Source: Caballeronia megalochromosomata
GTDB lineage: Bacteria; Pseudomonadota; Gammaproteobacteria; Burkholderiales; Burkholderiaceae
Reading direction: 5' to 3'
DNA length: 64,000 bases
Assembly (NCBI GenBank): GCA_001580565.1
Contig: LRBF01000248.1
Span: forward strand, 62,001 to 126,000
Positions 16,884 through 26,428 of the stretch are shown piece by piece. The notes beneath the pieces were generated by a model. It did no database searches. It saw nothing but the letters and a program-made list of their open reading frames with translations, and was not told where the DNA came from. Positions within the stretch are counted from its first letter, which is position 1, and each line of letters opens with the position of its first letter. The translations under genes and the position numbers were made by a program.

Positions 16884-17843
16884 TCAGTTCACCGCGACCG
16901 GCATATCCAGCTTCCTCACGCCGGGCAAATCACACGCAGCGATGGCATCGGAAATGGCGTCGATGGCGGGCATGCGCGTGAAGCTCTTGCGCCACGCGAG
17001 CACGACGCGCCGGTCCGGCACGGGCTCATCGAACGGCACGTAGCTGAGCAGGCCCGAATCGATGCCCCCCGCATGCGGCCTCACCTCGCTCACCGACATG
17101 CGCGGCAGCACCGTGATGCCGACGCCGCTCGCGACCATATGGCGAATCGTCTCCAGCGACGAGCCTTCGAACGTTTTCTGAATGCCGTCCGCGTTTTGCG
17201 AGAAGCGCATCAACTCGGGGCACACGCCGAGCACGTGATCCCGGAAGCAATGGCCGCTGCCGAGCAGCAACATGGTTTCCTGCTTGAGATCGTCCGGATC
17301 GATCTTCGCGCGGTTTTCCCATGCATGGCCCGAAGGCATCGCGACGACGAACGGCTCGTCGTAGAGCGCGCGCACCATCAGGCCGGTTTCGGGGAACGGC
17401 AGCGCCATGATCGCGACATCGATTTCGCCCTGCTTCAGAAGCTCGATCAGCTTGAGCGTGTAGTTCTCCTGGAGCATCAACGGCATCTGCGGGACCGCCT
17501 TGATCATCTGCTTGACGAGTGTCGGCAGCAGATACGGACCGATCGTGTAGATCACGCCGAGCCGCAACGGACCGACGAGCGGATCCTTGCCCTGCTTGGC
17601 GATTTCCTTGATGGCGAGCGTCTGTTCGAGCACGCGCTGCGCCTGGGTCACGATCTGCTCGCCGATCGGCGTCACGCTGACTTCGCTCGTGCCGCGCTCG
17701 AAGATCTGCACGTTGAGTTCGTCTTCGAGCTTCTTGATTGCCACCGACAAGGTCGGCTGGCTGACGAAGCACGCCTCGGCCGCGCGGCCGAAATGCCGCT
17801 CGCGCGCGACCGCGACGATGTACTTCAGTTCAGTGAGGGTCAT
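16884..17843 (-). CDS. oxyR: LysR-family hydrogen-peroxide sensor OxyR
   Basis: A 319-residue LysR-type activator. The N-terminal winged helix-turn-helix lies at about residues 1-60 (MTLTELKYIVAVARERHFGRA...). The effector domain carries the redox pair in GHCFRDHVLGVC, with cysteines near residues 198 and 207, corresponding to Cys199 and Cys208 of E. coli OxyR. Oxidation forms a disulfide that activates peroxide-defence genes. Its neighbours katA and dps are natural targets. It starts at ATG 17843 and is separated from katA by a strong terminator. Confidence 0.95.
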   Translation of the reverse strand: MTLTELKYIVAVARERHFGRAAEACFVSQPTLSVAIKKLEDELNVQIFERGTSEVSVTPIGEQIVTQAQRVLEQTLAIKEIAKQGKDPLVGPLRLGVIYTIGPYLLPTLVKQMIKAVPQMPLMLQENYTLKLIELLKQGEIDVAIMALPFPETGLMVRALYDEPFVVAMPSGHAWENRAKIDPDDLKQETMLLLGSGHCFRDHVLGVCPELMRFSQNADGIQKTFEGSSLETIRHMVASGVGITVLPRMSVSEVRPHAGGIDSGLLSYVPFDEPVPDRRVVLAWRKSFTRMPAIDAISDAIAACDLPGVRKLDMPVAVN

Positions 17844-17973
17844 TGGCGGCCAATGAAATACATTGATTCAATAGGTTTGAGTTATACACCTGCCAACCGT
17901 CGTTCGACAACTTTTGCCGATTCCCCGGTCCGCACCGGTTAAATAGGGACCGACATGGCCCGCGCGAGTTCAT

Positions 17974-20163
17974 TCAGGCCTTCAAATAGTGCTCCCTCGC
18001 GCCGAGCCAGCGCGCGAGATGGCGCGTGACGGCATCGGGGAACTGCGCGAGCATCTGGTCGGCGGCTGCGCGCGCTGGCTCAATCAGCCAGCCGTCGTTT
18101 TCGAGACTCGCGAAGCGCAGCATCGCTTCGCCCGATTGCCGCGCGCCGAGAAATTCACCGGGGCCGCGAATTTCGAGATCGCGACGGGCGATCTCGAAGC
18201 CATCGGTCGTCTCGCGCATGGTTTTCAGGCGCGCGCGGGCGGTCTGCGACAAAGGGTTCGAATACATCAGCACGCATACGGACGCAGCACTCCCCCGTCC
18301 CACGCGCCCGCGCAACTGATGCAACTGCGCGAGCCCGAAACGCTCCGCATGCTCGATCACCATCAGCGACGCGTTCGGCACGTCCACGCCGACTTCGATC
18401 ACCGTCGTTGCGACGAGCAGTTGCACTTCGTTGCGCGAGAACGCGTCCATCACGCCGGCCTTCTCGGCGGGCGCGAGCCGTCCGTGAACCAGCCCGACGC
18501 GCAGTTCCGGCAACGCGGCGACGAGCGTTTCATACGTCTCGACGGCCGTCTGAAGCTGCAACGTCTCGCTTTCCTCGATCAGCGGACACACCCAGTACAC
18601 CTGCCGTCCGGTCAGCGCCGCCTCACGCACGCGGCCGATGATCTCGTCGCGCCTGCCGTCCGACACCACTTTGGTGAGAATCGGCGTGCGGCCGGGCGGC
18701 AGTTCGTCGATGGTCGAGACGTCGAGATCGGCGTAGTAGGTCATCGCGAGCGTGCGCGGAATCGGCGTCGCGGACATCATGAGTTGATGCGGCTGGAAAT
18801 CGCGCGCGCCGTCCGCCGCATTCAACGCCTTCGCGCGCAACGCGAGCCGCTGCGCGACGCCGAAGCGATGCTGTTCATCGACGATCACGAGCCCGAGGCG
18901 CGCGAACTCGACCGCATCCTGAATGATCGCGTGCGTGCCGATGACGAGCTGCGCCGTGCCGAGCGCCGCCGCCTCGGTCGCGGCGCGCTTTTCCTTCGCC
19001 TTCAGGCTGCCCGCGAGCCACGCGACCGTGACGCCGAGCGGCTCCAGCCAGCCGCGCAGCTTGCGCGCGTGCTGCTCGGCGAGGATTTCGGTCGGCGCCA
19101 TGAGCGCGGCCTGATAACCCGCGTCGATGGCCTGCGCCGCCGCCAGCGCCGCGACGATCGTCTTGCCGCTGCCGACATCGCCTTGCAGGAGACGCTGCAT
19201 CGGATGCGCGAACGTCAGTTCACCCGCGATCTCCGCAACCACGCGCTGCTGCGCGCCGGTCAGCGCGAACGGCAGCGTGCGCAACAGCTTCACGACGAGC
19301 GATGCGTCGTCGTCGGGCAAACGGCGCGGCATCGCGGGCGCGGCGCGCGTGCGCCGTTCCTCGTGCGCGCGCTTGAGCGACAGTTGCTGCGCGAGCAATT
19401 CCTCGAACTTGATGCGCGTCCACGCCGGATGCGTGCCGTCGATGAGCGCGGTTTCATCCGAATCCGCGCGCGGATGATGCAGCGTCTTCACGGCATCGAG
19501 CAGTCCAGGCACGTTCAGCGGCGCGAGATGCGCGCGCGCGATCGGCTCGGGCAGCAGCTCCGGCAGCGACACGCGCGAGATGGCGGAATCGATGGCCTTG
19601 CGCAAGTACGCCTGAGAAATGCCCGCTGTCGATGGATACACCGGCGTGAGCGCCTGCGGCAGCGGCGTGTCGTCATCGACGGGACGCACCGCCGGATGCA
19701 CCATCTCCATCCCGAAGAAGCCGCCGCGCACGTCGCCGCGCACGCGCAAGCGCACGCCGATGGCCATCTGCTTGACCTGCGAGCCGTAGAAGTTGAGAAA
19801 GCGCAGCGTGAGTTCGTCGCCGGCGTCGTCGTGGATCTTCACGAGCAACTGGCGGCGCGGCCGGTACGCGATCTCGTTGTCGAACACGACGCCTTCGGTC
19901 TGCGCGATATCGCCCGGAATCAGCTCGCCGATCGGTGTGAGCGAGGTTTCGTCCTCGTAGCGCATCGGCAAATGCAGGACGAGATCGATGTCGGATTTCA
20001 GGCCGAGCTTCGCGAGCTTGTCCGCCGTCCTGACGACGGGTTTGGCCTTCTTCTCCGCGCTTTCAGCCGGCTTTGCCCGCTTGCGCGTGACAGGCGCGTC
20101 GGCTTCTTCCGTGGTCGGGAGTGCATCGGTCGGGGAAGCCGGGCGGCGGTCGGACAAGGGCAT
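17974..20163 (-). CDS. recG: ATP-dependent DNA helicase RecG
   Basis: Helicase that remodels stalled replication forks and branch-migrates Holliday junctions. The 729-residue product has an N-terminal wedge OB-fold domain (about 80-280), Walker A GDVGSGKT near residue 330, the DEQH box IVDEQHRFG near 430, MSATPIPRTLAMT (motif III), and the C-terminal helicase half with HGRLAPAEK and QLRGRVGRG. It is slightly longer than the E. coli protein because of a basic, low-complexity N-terminus (residues 1-50). ATG at 20163 is chosen as the last start before the conserved region; the open frame extends far upstream only as antisense to queA. It diverges from queA. Confidence 0.95.
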   Translation of the reverse strand: MPLSDRRPASPTDALPTTEEADAPVTRKRAKPAESAEKKAKPVVRTADKLAKLGLKSDIDLVLHLPMRYEDETSLTPIGELIPGDIAQTEGVVFDNEIAYRPRRQLLVKIHDDAGDELTLRFLNFYGSQVKQMAIGVRLRVRGDVRGGFFGMEMVHPAVRPVDDDTPLPQALTPVYPSTAGISQAYLRKAIDSAISRVSLPELLPEPIARAHLAPLNVPGLLDAVKTLHHPRADSDETALIDGTHPAWTRIKFEELLAQQLSLKRAHEERRTRAAPAMPRRLPDDDASLVVKLLRTLPFALTGAQQRVVAEIAGELTFAHPMQRLLQGDVGSGKTIVAALAAAQAIDAGYQAALMAPTEILAEQHARKLRGWLEPLGVTVAWLAGSLKAKEKRAATEAAALGTAQLVIGTHAIIQDAVEFARLGLVIVDEQHRFGVAQRLALRAKALNAADGARDFQPHQLMMSATPIPRTLAMTYYADLDVSTIDELPPGRTPILTKVVSDGRRDEIIGRVREAALTGRQVYWVCPLIEESETLQLQTAVETYETLVAALPELRVGLVHGRLAPAEKAGVMDAFSRNEVQLLVATTVIEVGVDVPNASLMVIEHAERFGLAQLHQLRGRVGRGSAASVCVLMYSNPLSQTARARLKTMRETTDGFEIARRDLEIRGPGEFLGARQSGEAMLRFASLENDGWLIEPARAAADQMLAQFPDAVTRHLARWLGAREHYLKA

Positions 20164-20235
20164 TGACTCTCTTCGCAAGTACAATATGAGGTTTGTTCGG
20201 CGCGTTTCTCGTGTCGTTCGCGCTTCGATTACGCC

Positions 20236-21282
20236 ATGTTCACGCTTTCCGATTTCGATTTTAATCTGCCGCCCGAGCTGATCGCGCAGAGCGCGCTCGC
20301 CGAGCGCAGCGCGAGCCGCCTGCTCGAGGTGGACAACCGCACCACGCCCGCCACGCTGATCGACCGGCGTTTCTCCGAACTGCCTGGCCTGATCGCATCG
20401 GGCGATCTGCTGGTGTTCAACGATACCAAAGTCCTCAAGGCGCGGTTCTTCGGCCAGAAGGCCAGCGGCGGGCGCGTCGAGGTATTGGTCGAACGGCTGA
20501 CCGGCGCGACCACGGCGCTCGCGCAGATCCGCGCGAGCAAGAGCCCGGTTGAAGGCAGCACGATCCGGCTCGCGGATGCGTTCGACGTGACCGTCGGTGA
20601 GCGCGTCGAGCCGTTCTACACGCTGCACTTTCCGGCCGAATGCCTGACGCTCATCGAGCAATACGGGCGCTTGCCGCTGCCGCCGTACATCGAGCACGAC
20701 GCGAACGCCTACGACGAAACGCGCTATCAGACCGTCTATGCTGCCAATCCCGGCGCGGTGGCCGCGCCGACCGCGGGCCTGCATTTCGACGACGCGCTGT
20801 TCGCCGAACTCGATGCACGCGGCGTCGAGCGCGCGACCCTGACGCTGCACGTCGGCGCGGGCACGTTCCAGCCGGTGCGCGTGGAGAACATCGCCGAGCA
20901 CAAGATGCACAGCGAGTGGTACGACCTGCCGCAATCGCTCGCCGATCGCATCGCGGCAGTGAAGGCGCGCGGCAACAAGGTGATCGCCGTCGGCACCACG
21001 TCGATGCGCGCGCTCGAAGCCGCCGCGCGTGATGCGGCCGATGCCGGCCGTCCGCTTGCCGCGACGCAGGCCGAAACCGATATTTTCATCACGCCGGGCT
21101 ATGCTTTTCGAGTGGTCGACCGGCTGGTGACGAACTTCCATCTGCCGAAGTCGACGCTGCTGATGCTCGTCTCCGCGTTCGCCGGCATGGACGCGATCCG
21201 CGAGGCGTATCGTCACGCGATCGAGCAGCGATACCGCTTTTTCAGCTATGGCGACGCGATGCTTCTGACGCGCCGCGACTAG
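20236..21282 (+). CDS. queA: S-adenosylmethionine:tRNA ribosyltransferase-isomerase
   Basis: Makes epoxyqueuosine in tRNA by transferring the ribosyl moiety of SAM to the 7-aminomethyl-7-deazaguanine base. The 348-residue protein starts MFTLSDFDFNLPPELIAQ and contains FNDTKVLKARFFG, PTAGLHFDDALF and VGTTSMRALE, all diagnostic. It is followed by tgt 48 bases later, which performs the preceding step of the same pathway. The 72-base divergent region with recG holds a TACAAT -10-like box at 20180-20185. Confidence 0.97.
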   Translation: MFTLSDFDFNLPPELIAQSALAERSASRLLEVDNRTTPATLIDRRFSELPGLIASGDLLVFNDTKVLKARFFGQKASGGRVEVLVERLTGATTALAQIRASKSPVEGSTIRLADAFDVTVGERVEPFYTLHFPAECLTLIEQYGRLPLPPYIEHDANAYDETRYQTVYAANPGAVAAPTAGLHFDDALFAELDARGVERATLTLHVGAGTFQPVRVENIAEHKMHSEWYDLPQSLADRIAAVKARGNKVIAVGTTSMRALEAAARDAADAGRPLAATQAETDIFITPGYAFRVVDRLVTNFHLPKSTLLMLVSAFAGMDAIREAYRHAIEQRYRFFSYGDAMLLTRRD

Positions 21283-21330
21283 ATTTTTTCAACCGATGCG
21301 CTGGACTGTTTTCCAGTGGCAGGAACCCAC

Positions 21331-22491
21331 ATGACCGCAACCCATACTCCGCCCGAGAACGGGCTCAAGTTCGAATTGCTGACGACCGACGGCCAGGCGC
21401 GCCGCGGCCGTCTCACGCTCAACCACGGCGTCGTCGAGACGCCGATCTTCATGCCGGTCGGTACCTACGGCACCGTGAAGGCGATCCAGCCGCGCGAGCT
21501 CGAAGAGATTCGCGCGCAGATCATCCTCGGCAACACGTTTCACCTTTGGTTGCGCCCGGGGCTGGAAGTCATCGGCGCGCACGGCGGGCTGCACAAGTTC
21601 ATGGGCTGGAACCGGCCCATTCTGACCGACTCGGGCGGCTTTCAGGTGTTTTCACTGGGTGAACTGCGCAAGATCACCGAAGAAGGCGTCACGTTCGCGT
21701 CGCCGATCAATGGCGATCGTCTGTTTCTCTCGCCCGAAGTGTCGATGCAGATCCAGAAGGTGCTGAACTCCGACATCGTCATGCAGTTCGACGAATGCAC
21801 GCCCTACTCGACCAACGGCATCCCGACCTCGCACAAGGACGCCGCGGATTCCATGCGCATGTCGATGCGCTGGGCAAAGCGCTCCATCGATGAATTCAAC
21901 GGCCTCGGCAACCCGAACGCGCTCTTCGGCATCGTGCAGGGCGGCATGTTCGAAGACCTGCGCGACGAATCGCTCGCGGGTCTGTCCGAGATCGGCTTTC
22001 ATGGCCTCGCGATCGGCGGGCTGTCGGTAGGCGAGCCGAAGGAAGACATGATGCGCGTGCTGAATCACATCGGTCCGAAAATGCCCGCCGACAAGCCGCA
22101 CTATTTGATGGGCGTCGGCACGCCGGAAGATCTCGTCGCGGGTGTCGCGGCGGGCGTCGACATGTTCGACTGCGTGATGCCCACGCGCAATGCACGCAAC
22201 GGCTGGCTCTTCACGCGCTTCGGCGATCTCAAGATCAAGAACGCGACGCACAAGAATTCGATGAAGCCGCTCGACGAAAGCTGCGGCTGCTACACGTGCC
22301 AGAACTTCACGCGCGGCTACCTGCACCACCTGCACCGCGTCGGCGAGATTCTCGGCGCGCAGTTGAACACGATTCACAACCTGCACTACTACCTGCAACT
22401 GATCGGCGAAGTGCGCGAATCGATCGAAAACCACACGTTCGAGGCGTTCCGCAAGACCTTTGCGGAGAATCGGGCGCGCGGCGTCGATTGA
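21331..22491 (+). CDS. tgt: tRNA-guanine transglycosylase
   Basis: Exchanges guanine-34 for preQ1 in tRNAs with GUN anticodons. The 386-residue product has the catalytic Asp regions LTDSGGFQVFSL and GVDMFDCVMPTRNARNG. The zinc site CGCYTC...H is within SCGCYTCQNFTRGYLHHL. ATG at 21331 is preferred over an in-frame GTG at 21316 because AGGA lies nine bases before the ATG. It forms the queuosine pair with queA, ahead of yajC-secD-secF, an order conserved in many proteobacteria. Confidence 0.97.
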   Translation: MTATHTPPENGLKFELLTTDGQARRGRLTLNHGVVETPIFMPVGTYGTVKAIQPRELEEIRAQIILGNTFHLWLRPGLEVIGAHGGLHKFMGWNRPILTDSGGFQVFSLGELRKITEEGVTFASPINGDRLFLSPEVSMQIQKVLNSDIVMQFDECTPYSTNGIPTSHKDAADSMRMSMRWAKRSIDEFNGLGNPNALFGIVQGGMFEDLRDESLAGLSEIGFHGLAIGGLSVGEPKEDMMRVLNHIGPKMPADKPHYLMGVGTPEDLVAGVAAGVDMFDCVMPTRNARNGWLFTRFGDLKIKNATHKNSMKPLDESCGCYTCQNFTRGYLHHLHRVGEILGAQLNTIHNLHYYLQLIGEVRESIENHTFEAFRKTFAENRARGVD

Positions 22492-22701
22492 ATTCGCCGT
22501 CGAAACAATCGATCCAGTATTACAATCGCCTTTCTACCGCTTGCGGACAACGCCGCGAAAGTATGGGAAACCGTGCCGTAACGGCTTGATGACAAAGCGC
22601 ATTCCCGAAAGTCCCGCTGCATGGGCGAGTGGTAGAATAGCGGGCTAATTTCCATTCGAGTTTTTCGAACGTATTTGTGACGTTTTAACGGAGAGACCAA
22701 C

Positions 22702-23031
22702 GTGTCGTTCATTTCCAATGCTTATGCACAAGGCCTTACCGCGGGTGGCGCGGAATCGAGCCTGATGAGCTTCCTGCCGCTGATCCTGATGTTCGCGGTG
22801 CTGTACTTCATCATGATCCGTCCGCAGATGAAGCGTCAGAAGGAGCATCGCAACATGCTTTCCGCCATGGCCAAGGGCGATGAAGTGGTGACGAACGGCG
22901 GTATCGTCGGCAAGATCACGAAGGTGACGGATGCGTACGTGGGCGTGGAAATCGCCGAAGGCACGGAAATCACCATCCAGAAGGCTTCCGTGACGACCAT
23001 TCTCCCGAAGGGCACGATCAAGTCGCTGTAA
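22702..23031 (+). CDS. yajC: preprotein translocase accessory subunit YajC
   Basis: A 109-residue membrane protein that associates with SecDF. A single hydrophobic span lies at about residues 22-42 (LMSFLPLILMFAVLYFIMI), followed by RPQMKRQKEHRNML and a small basic cytoplasmic domain. Translation starts at GTG, with GGAGAG seven bases upstream. TAGAAT near 22635 in the 210-base gap after tgt could be a -10 box. secD follows 126 bases later. Confidence 0.96.
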   Translation: MSFISNAYAQGLTAGGAESSLMSFLPLILMFAVLYFIMIRPQMKRQKEHRNMLSAMAKGDEVVTNGGIVGKITKVTDAYVGVEIAEGTEITIQKASVTTILPKGTIKSL

Positions 23032-23157
23032 GGCCACTCGTTCCACCGCGTCCGGCGCGGCCTCGCTCACCGAGCCGTCCGAGTCTTCCGACCAGCTCGT
23101 CGCGCATAACGCCGGACGCTCTCTCCTCCGAAGCCAACTTTACGGTCGGCCATTCCC

Positions 23158-25224
23158 ATGAATCGTTATCCCCTCTGGAAGTATGTCGTGATGCTGGTGG
23201 CGCTCGTCATCGGTCTCGTGTACACGCTCCCCAACTTCTTCGGCGAAGCGCCCGCAGTTCAGGTGTCGAGCGGCAAGGCTACGGTCAAGCTCGATTCGTC
23301 GACGCTTGCGAATGTCGAAGCCGCGCTCGCCGCGAGCAGCATCAAGCCCGACGAAGTCACCTTCGATAACTCGCAGCTGAACGCGAACATCCGTGTGCGC
23401 CTGAAGGACACCGACACGCAGTTGCACGTGAAGGACCTGCTCTCGAAGGCACTCAACACGGATCCGACCGATCCGCAGTACATCGTCGCGCTGAACCTGC
23501 AGAGCGCCTCGCCGCGCTGGCTGACGGCCCTGCACGCGCTGCCGATGTACCTCGGTCTCGACCTGCGCGGCGGCGTGCACTTCCTGCTGCAAGTGGACAT
23601 GGCCGGCGCGCTCAACAAGAAGCTCGACTCGGACGCCGCCGATGCGCGCACCTATCTGCGCGACCGCAATATCCGCGATGGCGGCGTGAACCGCGTCGGG
23701 CAATCGGTCGTCGTGAATTTCGCGGATCAGTCGAGCGCGGACAGCGCGCGCACGCAGCTCCAGACGGGCGTGGCCGAACTGCAATGGGTCACGCGCCAGG
23801 GCGGCGACGGTTTCCAGGTTGTCGGCACGTTCTCGCCGAGCGCGCAGAAGGTCGTCGAAGACAGCGCGCTCAAGCAGAACATCGTGACGCTGCATAACCG
23901 CGTGAACGAACTCGGCGTCGCGGAGCCGGTGATCCAGCAGCAGGGCTCGGACCGCATCGTGGTCGAGCTGCCGGGCGTGCAGGACACGGCGAAGGCGAAG
24001 GACATCATCGGCCGTACGGCGACGCTCGAATCGCGTCTCGCCGATCCGGTCAACACCTACATCGGCCCGAACGATGCCGTGCCGCCCGGCGACGAAGCGT
24101 TCAAGCAGGGCGACCGCACCGTGCTGCTGCGCAAGCAGGTGATCTTCACCGGCGACCGCATCATCGATGCATCGGCGGGCTTCGACGATCATCAGCGCCC
24201 GTCGGTCAACATCCGTCTGGACTCGGCCGGCGGCCGCGCGGTGTCGGCGGTATCGCGCGACAACATCGGCAAGCCGATGGCGATGGTCCTGTTCGAAAAG
24301 GGCAAGGGCGAAGTGCTGACGGTCGCGACGATCCAGTCCGAACTCGGCGACCGCTTCTCGATCACCGGCCAGCCGACGCCGCAAGCCGCCGCCGACCTCG
24401 CGCTGCTGTTGCGCGCCGGCTCGCTCGCGGCGCCGATGGACATCATCGAGGAACGCACGGTCGGCCCGAGCCTCGGCGCGGACAACATCAAGAAGGGCTT
24501 CGATTCGGTGACCTACGGCTTCGCCGCGATCGCCATCTTCATGGTCGCGTACTACCTGCTGTTCGGCCTGTTCTCGATGCTGTCGCTCTCGGTCAACCTG
24601 CTGTTGCTGGTCGCGATCCTCTCGCTGCTGCAGGCAACGCTGACCTTGCCGGGCATTGCGGCTATCGCGCTCGCGCTCGGTATGGCGATCGACGCAAACG
24701 TGCTGATCAACGAACGTATCCGCGAGGAACTGCGCAACGGCGCGCCGCCGCAGACCGCGATTCAGGAAGGCTTCAAGCACGCCTGGGCGACGATTCTCGA
24801 CTCGAACGTCACCACGCTGATCGCCGGTCTCGCGCTGCTCGCGTTCGGTTCGGGCCCGGTGCGCGGCTTCGCGGTCGTGCACTGTATCGGCATTCTCACG
24901 TCGATGTTCTCGGCGGTGTTCTTCTCGCGCGGCCTCGTGAACCTGTGGTACGGCGGCAAGAAGAAGCTGAAATCGCTTGCGATCGGTCAGGTGTGGCGTC
25001 CGGAAGGCACAAACGCCGAAGCGGCCGCGGCGGCCTATCTCGCGGCGCAACGCGGCGACGAATCGCCGGTGGACGAAATCGTGAAGACCGCGAAGGGCAA
25101 GACGAAGACGGCGGTAGCCGCGCCGCGTCCGGCAGCACAGACGCAGGCGCGCTCGGGCAAGCCGACGGTGCGCCGCCGTTCAGGCCCCGGCATCGATCAA
25201 CAGAAACCGGGCGAGTCCCGCTGA
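23158..25224 (+). CDS. secD: protein translocase subunit SecD
   Basis: RND-like membrane protein that uses the proton-motive force to help export through SecYEG. The 688-residue protein has an N-terminal membrane anchor (about 7-27), the DLRGGVHFLLQVD motif near 135, a large periplasmic domain, and a C-terminal cluster of five membrane spans (about 455-610) with the signature GMAIDANVLINERIREE. Beyond about residue 615 there is a charged, Ala/Lys/Arg-rich tail of some 70 residues not found in the 615-residue E. coli protein. secF follows after 26 bases. Confidence 0.97.
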   Translation: MNRYPLWKYVVMLVALVIGLVYTLPNFFGEAPAVQVSSGKATVKLDSSTLANVEAALAASSIKPDEVTFDNSQLNANIRVRLKDTDTQLHVKDLLSKALNTDPTDPQYIVALNLQSASPRWLTALHALPMYLGLDLRGGVHFLLQVDMAGALNKKLDSDAADARTYLRDRNIRDGGVNRVGQSVVVNFADQSSADSARTQLQTGVAELQWVTRQGGDGFQVVGTFSPSAQKVVEDSALKQNIVTLHNRVNELGVAEPVIQQQGSDRIVVELPGVQDTAKAKDIIGRTATLESRLADPVNTYIGPNDAVPPGDEAFKQGDRTVLLRKQVIFTGDRIIDASAGFDDHQRPSVNIRLDSAGGRAVSAVSRDNIGKPMAMVLFEKGKGEVLTVATIQSELGDRFSITGQPTPQAAADLALLLRAGSLAAPMDIIEERTVGPSLGADNIKKGFDSVTYGFAAIAIFMVAYYLLFGLFSMLSLSVNLLLLVAILSLLQATLTLPGIAAIALALGMAIDANVLINERIREELRNGAPPQTAIQEGFKHAWATILDSNVTTLIAGLALLAFGSGPVRGFAVVHCIGILTSMFSAVFFSRGLVNLWYGGKKKLKSLAIGQVWRPEGTNAEAAAAAYLAAQRGDESPVDEIVKTAKGKTKTAVAAPRPAAQTQARSGKPTVRRRSGPGIDQQKPGESR

Positions 25225-25250
25225 AACCGCTGAGTCCGGAGCAATAGACA

Positions 25251-26201
25251 ATGGAATTCTTCCGCATTCGCCGCGACTTGCCGTTCATGGAGCGCGCGTT
25301 GATTTTCAACGTGATTTCGCTCGTGACGTTTCTCGTGGCCGTATTTTTCCTCGTGCACCGAGGCCTGCATCTGTCGGTGGAGTTCACCGGCGGCACGGTC
25401 GTCGAGGTGCAGTATCCGCAGGCCGCGCAGCTCGAACCGGTGCGCGCGTCAATGGCGAAGCTCGGCTACCCTGACGCGCAGGTGCAGAACTTCGGCACCT
25501 CGCAGGACGTGCTGATCCGTCTGCCGCTCAAGCAGGGCCTGACGTCCGCGCAGCAGAGCGATCAGGTGATGACCGCACTCAAGACCGACAACGCCGAAGT
25601 GAAGCTGCAGCGCGTCGAGTTCGTCGGTCCGCAGGTCGGCAAGGAACTCGTGACGAACGGCCTGCTCGCGCTGGCGTGCGTGGTGATCGGCATCGTGATT
25701 TACCTGTCGTTCCGTTTCGAATGGAAGTACGCGGTGGCGGGCATCATCGCGAACTTGCACGACGTGGTGATCATTCTCGGCTTCTTCGCTTACTTCCAGT
25801 GGGAGTTCTCGCTCTCGGTGCTGGCGGCGATTCTCGCGGTGCTCGGCTACTCGGTGAACGAGTCGGTGGTTATCTTCGACCGGATTCGCGAAACCTTCCG
25901 TAAGCAGCGCAAGATGACGGTGAAGGAAGTGATCGACCACGCGATCACGAGCACGATGTCGCGAACCATCATCACCCACGGCTGTACGGAAATGATGGTG
26001 CTGTCGATGTTCTTCTTCGGCGGCCCGACGCTGCATTACTTCGCGCTGGCGCTGACCGTCGGCATTCTGTTCGGTATCTATTCGTCGGTGTTCGTCGCGG
26101 CGGCGCTCGCGATGTGGTTCGGCGTGAAGCGCGAGGATCTCGTCAAGGACAAGAAGGACAAGTTCGATCCGAACGATCCGAATGCGGGGGCGCAGGTTTG
26201 A
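25251..26201 (+). CDS. secF: protein translocase subunit SecF
   Basis: Partner of SecD, 316 residues, with six membrane spans. The N-terminal VEFTGGTVVEVQYP corresponds to the conserved D1-like motif, and the C-terminal GYSVNESVVIFDRIRE is the SecF signature that faces SecD. Length is normal. It ends the queA-tgt-yajC-secDF run and is followed 32 bases later by a strong intrinsic terminator. Confidence 0.97.
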   Translation: MEFFRIRRDLPFMERALIFNVISLVTFLVAVFFLVHRGLHLSVEFTGGTVVEVQYPQAAQLEPVRASMAKLGYPDAQVQNFGTSQDVLIRLPLKQGLTSAQQSDQVMTALKTDNAEVKLQRVEFVGPQVGKELVTNGLLALACVVIGIVIYLSFRFEWKYAVAGIIANLHDVVIILGFFAYFQWEFSLSVLAAILAVLGYSVNESVVIFDRIRETFRKQRKMTVKEVIDHAITSTMSRTIITHGCTEMMVLSMFFFGGPTLHYFALALTVGILFGIYSSVFVAAALAMWFGVKREDLVKDKKDKFDPNDPNAGAQV

Positions 26202-26233
26202 GCCTCACGCGCGTCTGATTCAAGCATTGCCTC

Positions 26234-26270
26234 AAACGGGCCAGTCATCTCGACTGGCCCGTTTGCTTTT
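26234..26270 (+). terminator. secF terminator
   Basis: A 13-bp stem, AAACGGGCCAGTC (26234-26246) with GACTGGCCCGTTT (26252-26264), a five-base loop, and GCTTTT after it. Confidence 0.88.
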
Positions 26271-26428
26271 GCGACTCCGGAAATTCATCAAATTTCGATG
26301 CAAGAGTGAAAAAACCGCGTCGGCATGGTTTAGCCTCGACCCGCCAGCACGATGCGTCTCCGAGTTAGCGCGCGCATCCATGCTGATATGAACTGTTGTC
26401 GCCAGTCAGTCTGTTCAGGCCGTACGTT

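Noticed and set aside
17989..20166. 725-codon open frame antisense to recG
   Set aside because: Arg/His/Ala-rich translation without any domain signature. It is the usual antisense shadow of a high-GC gene, and recG itself has all helicase motifs.
23140..25050. 636-codon open frame antisense to secD
   Set aside because: Low-complexity Arg/His/Gln-rich product with no start signal; secD on the other strand is unambiguous.
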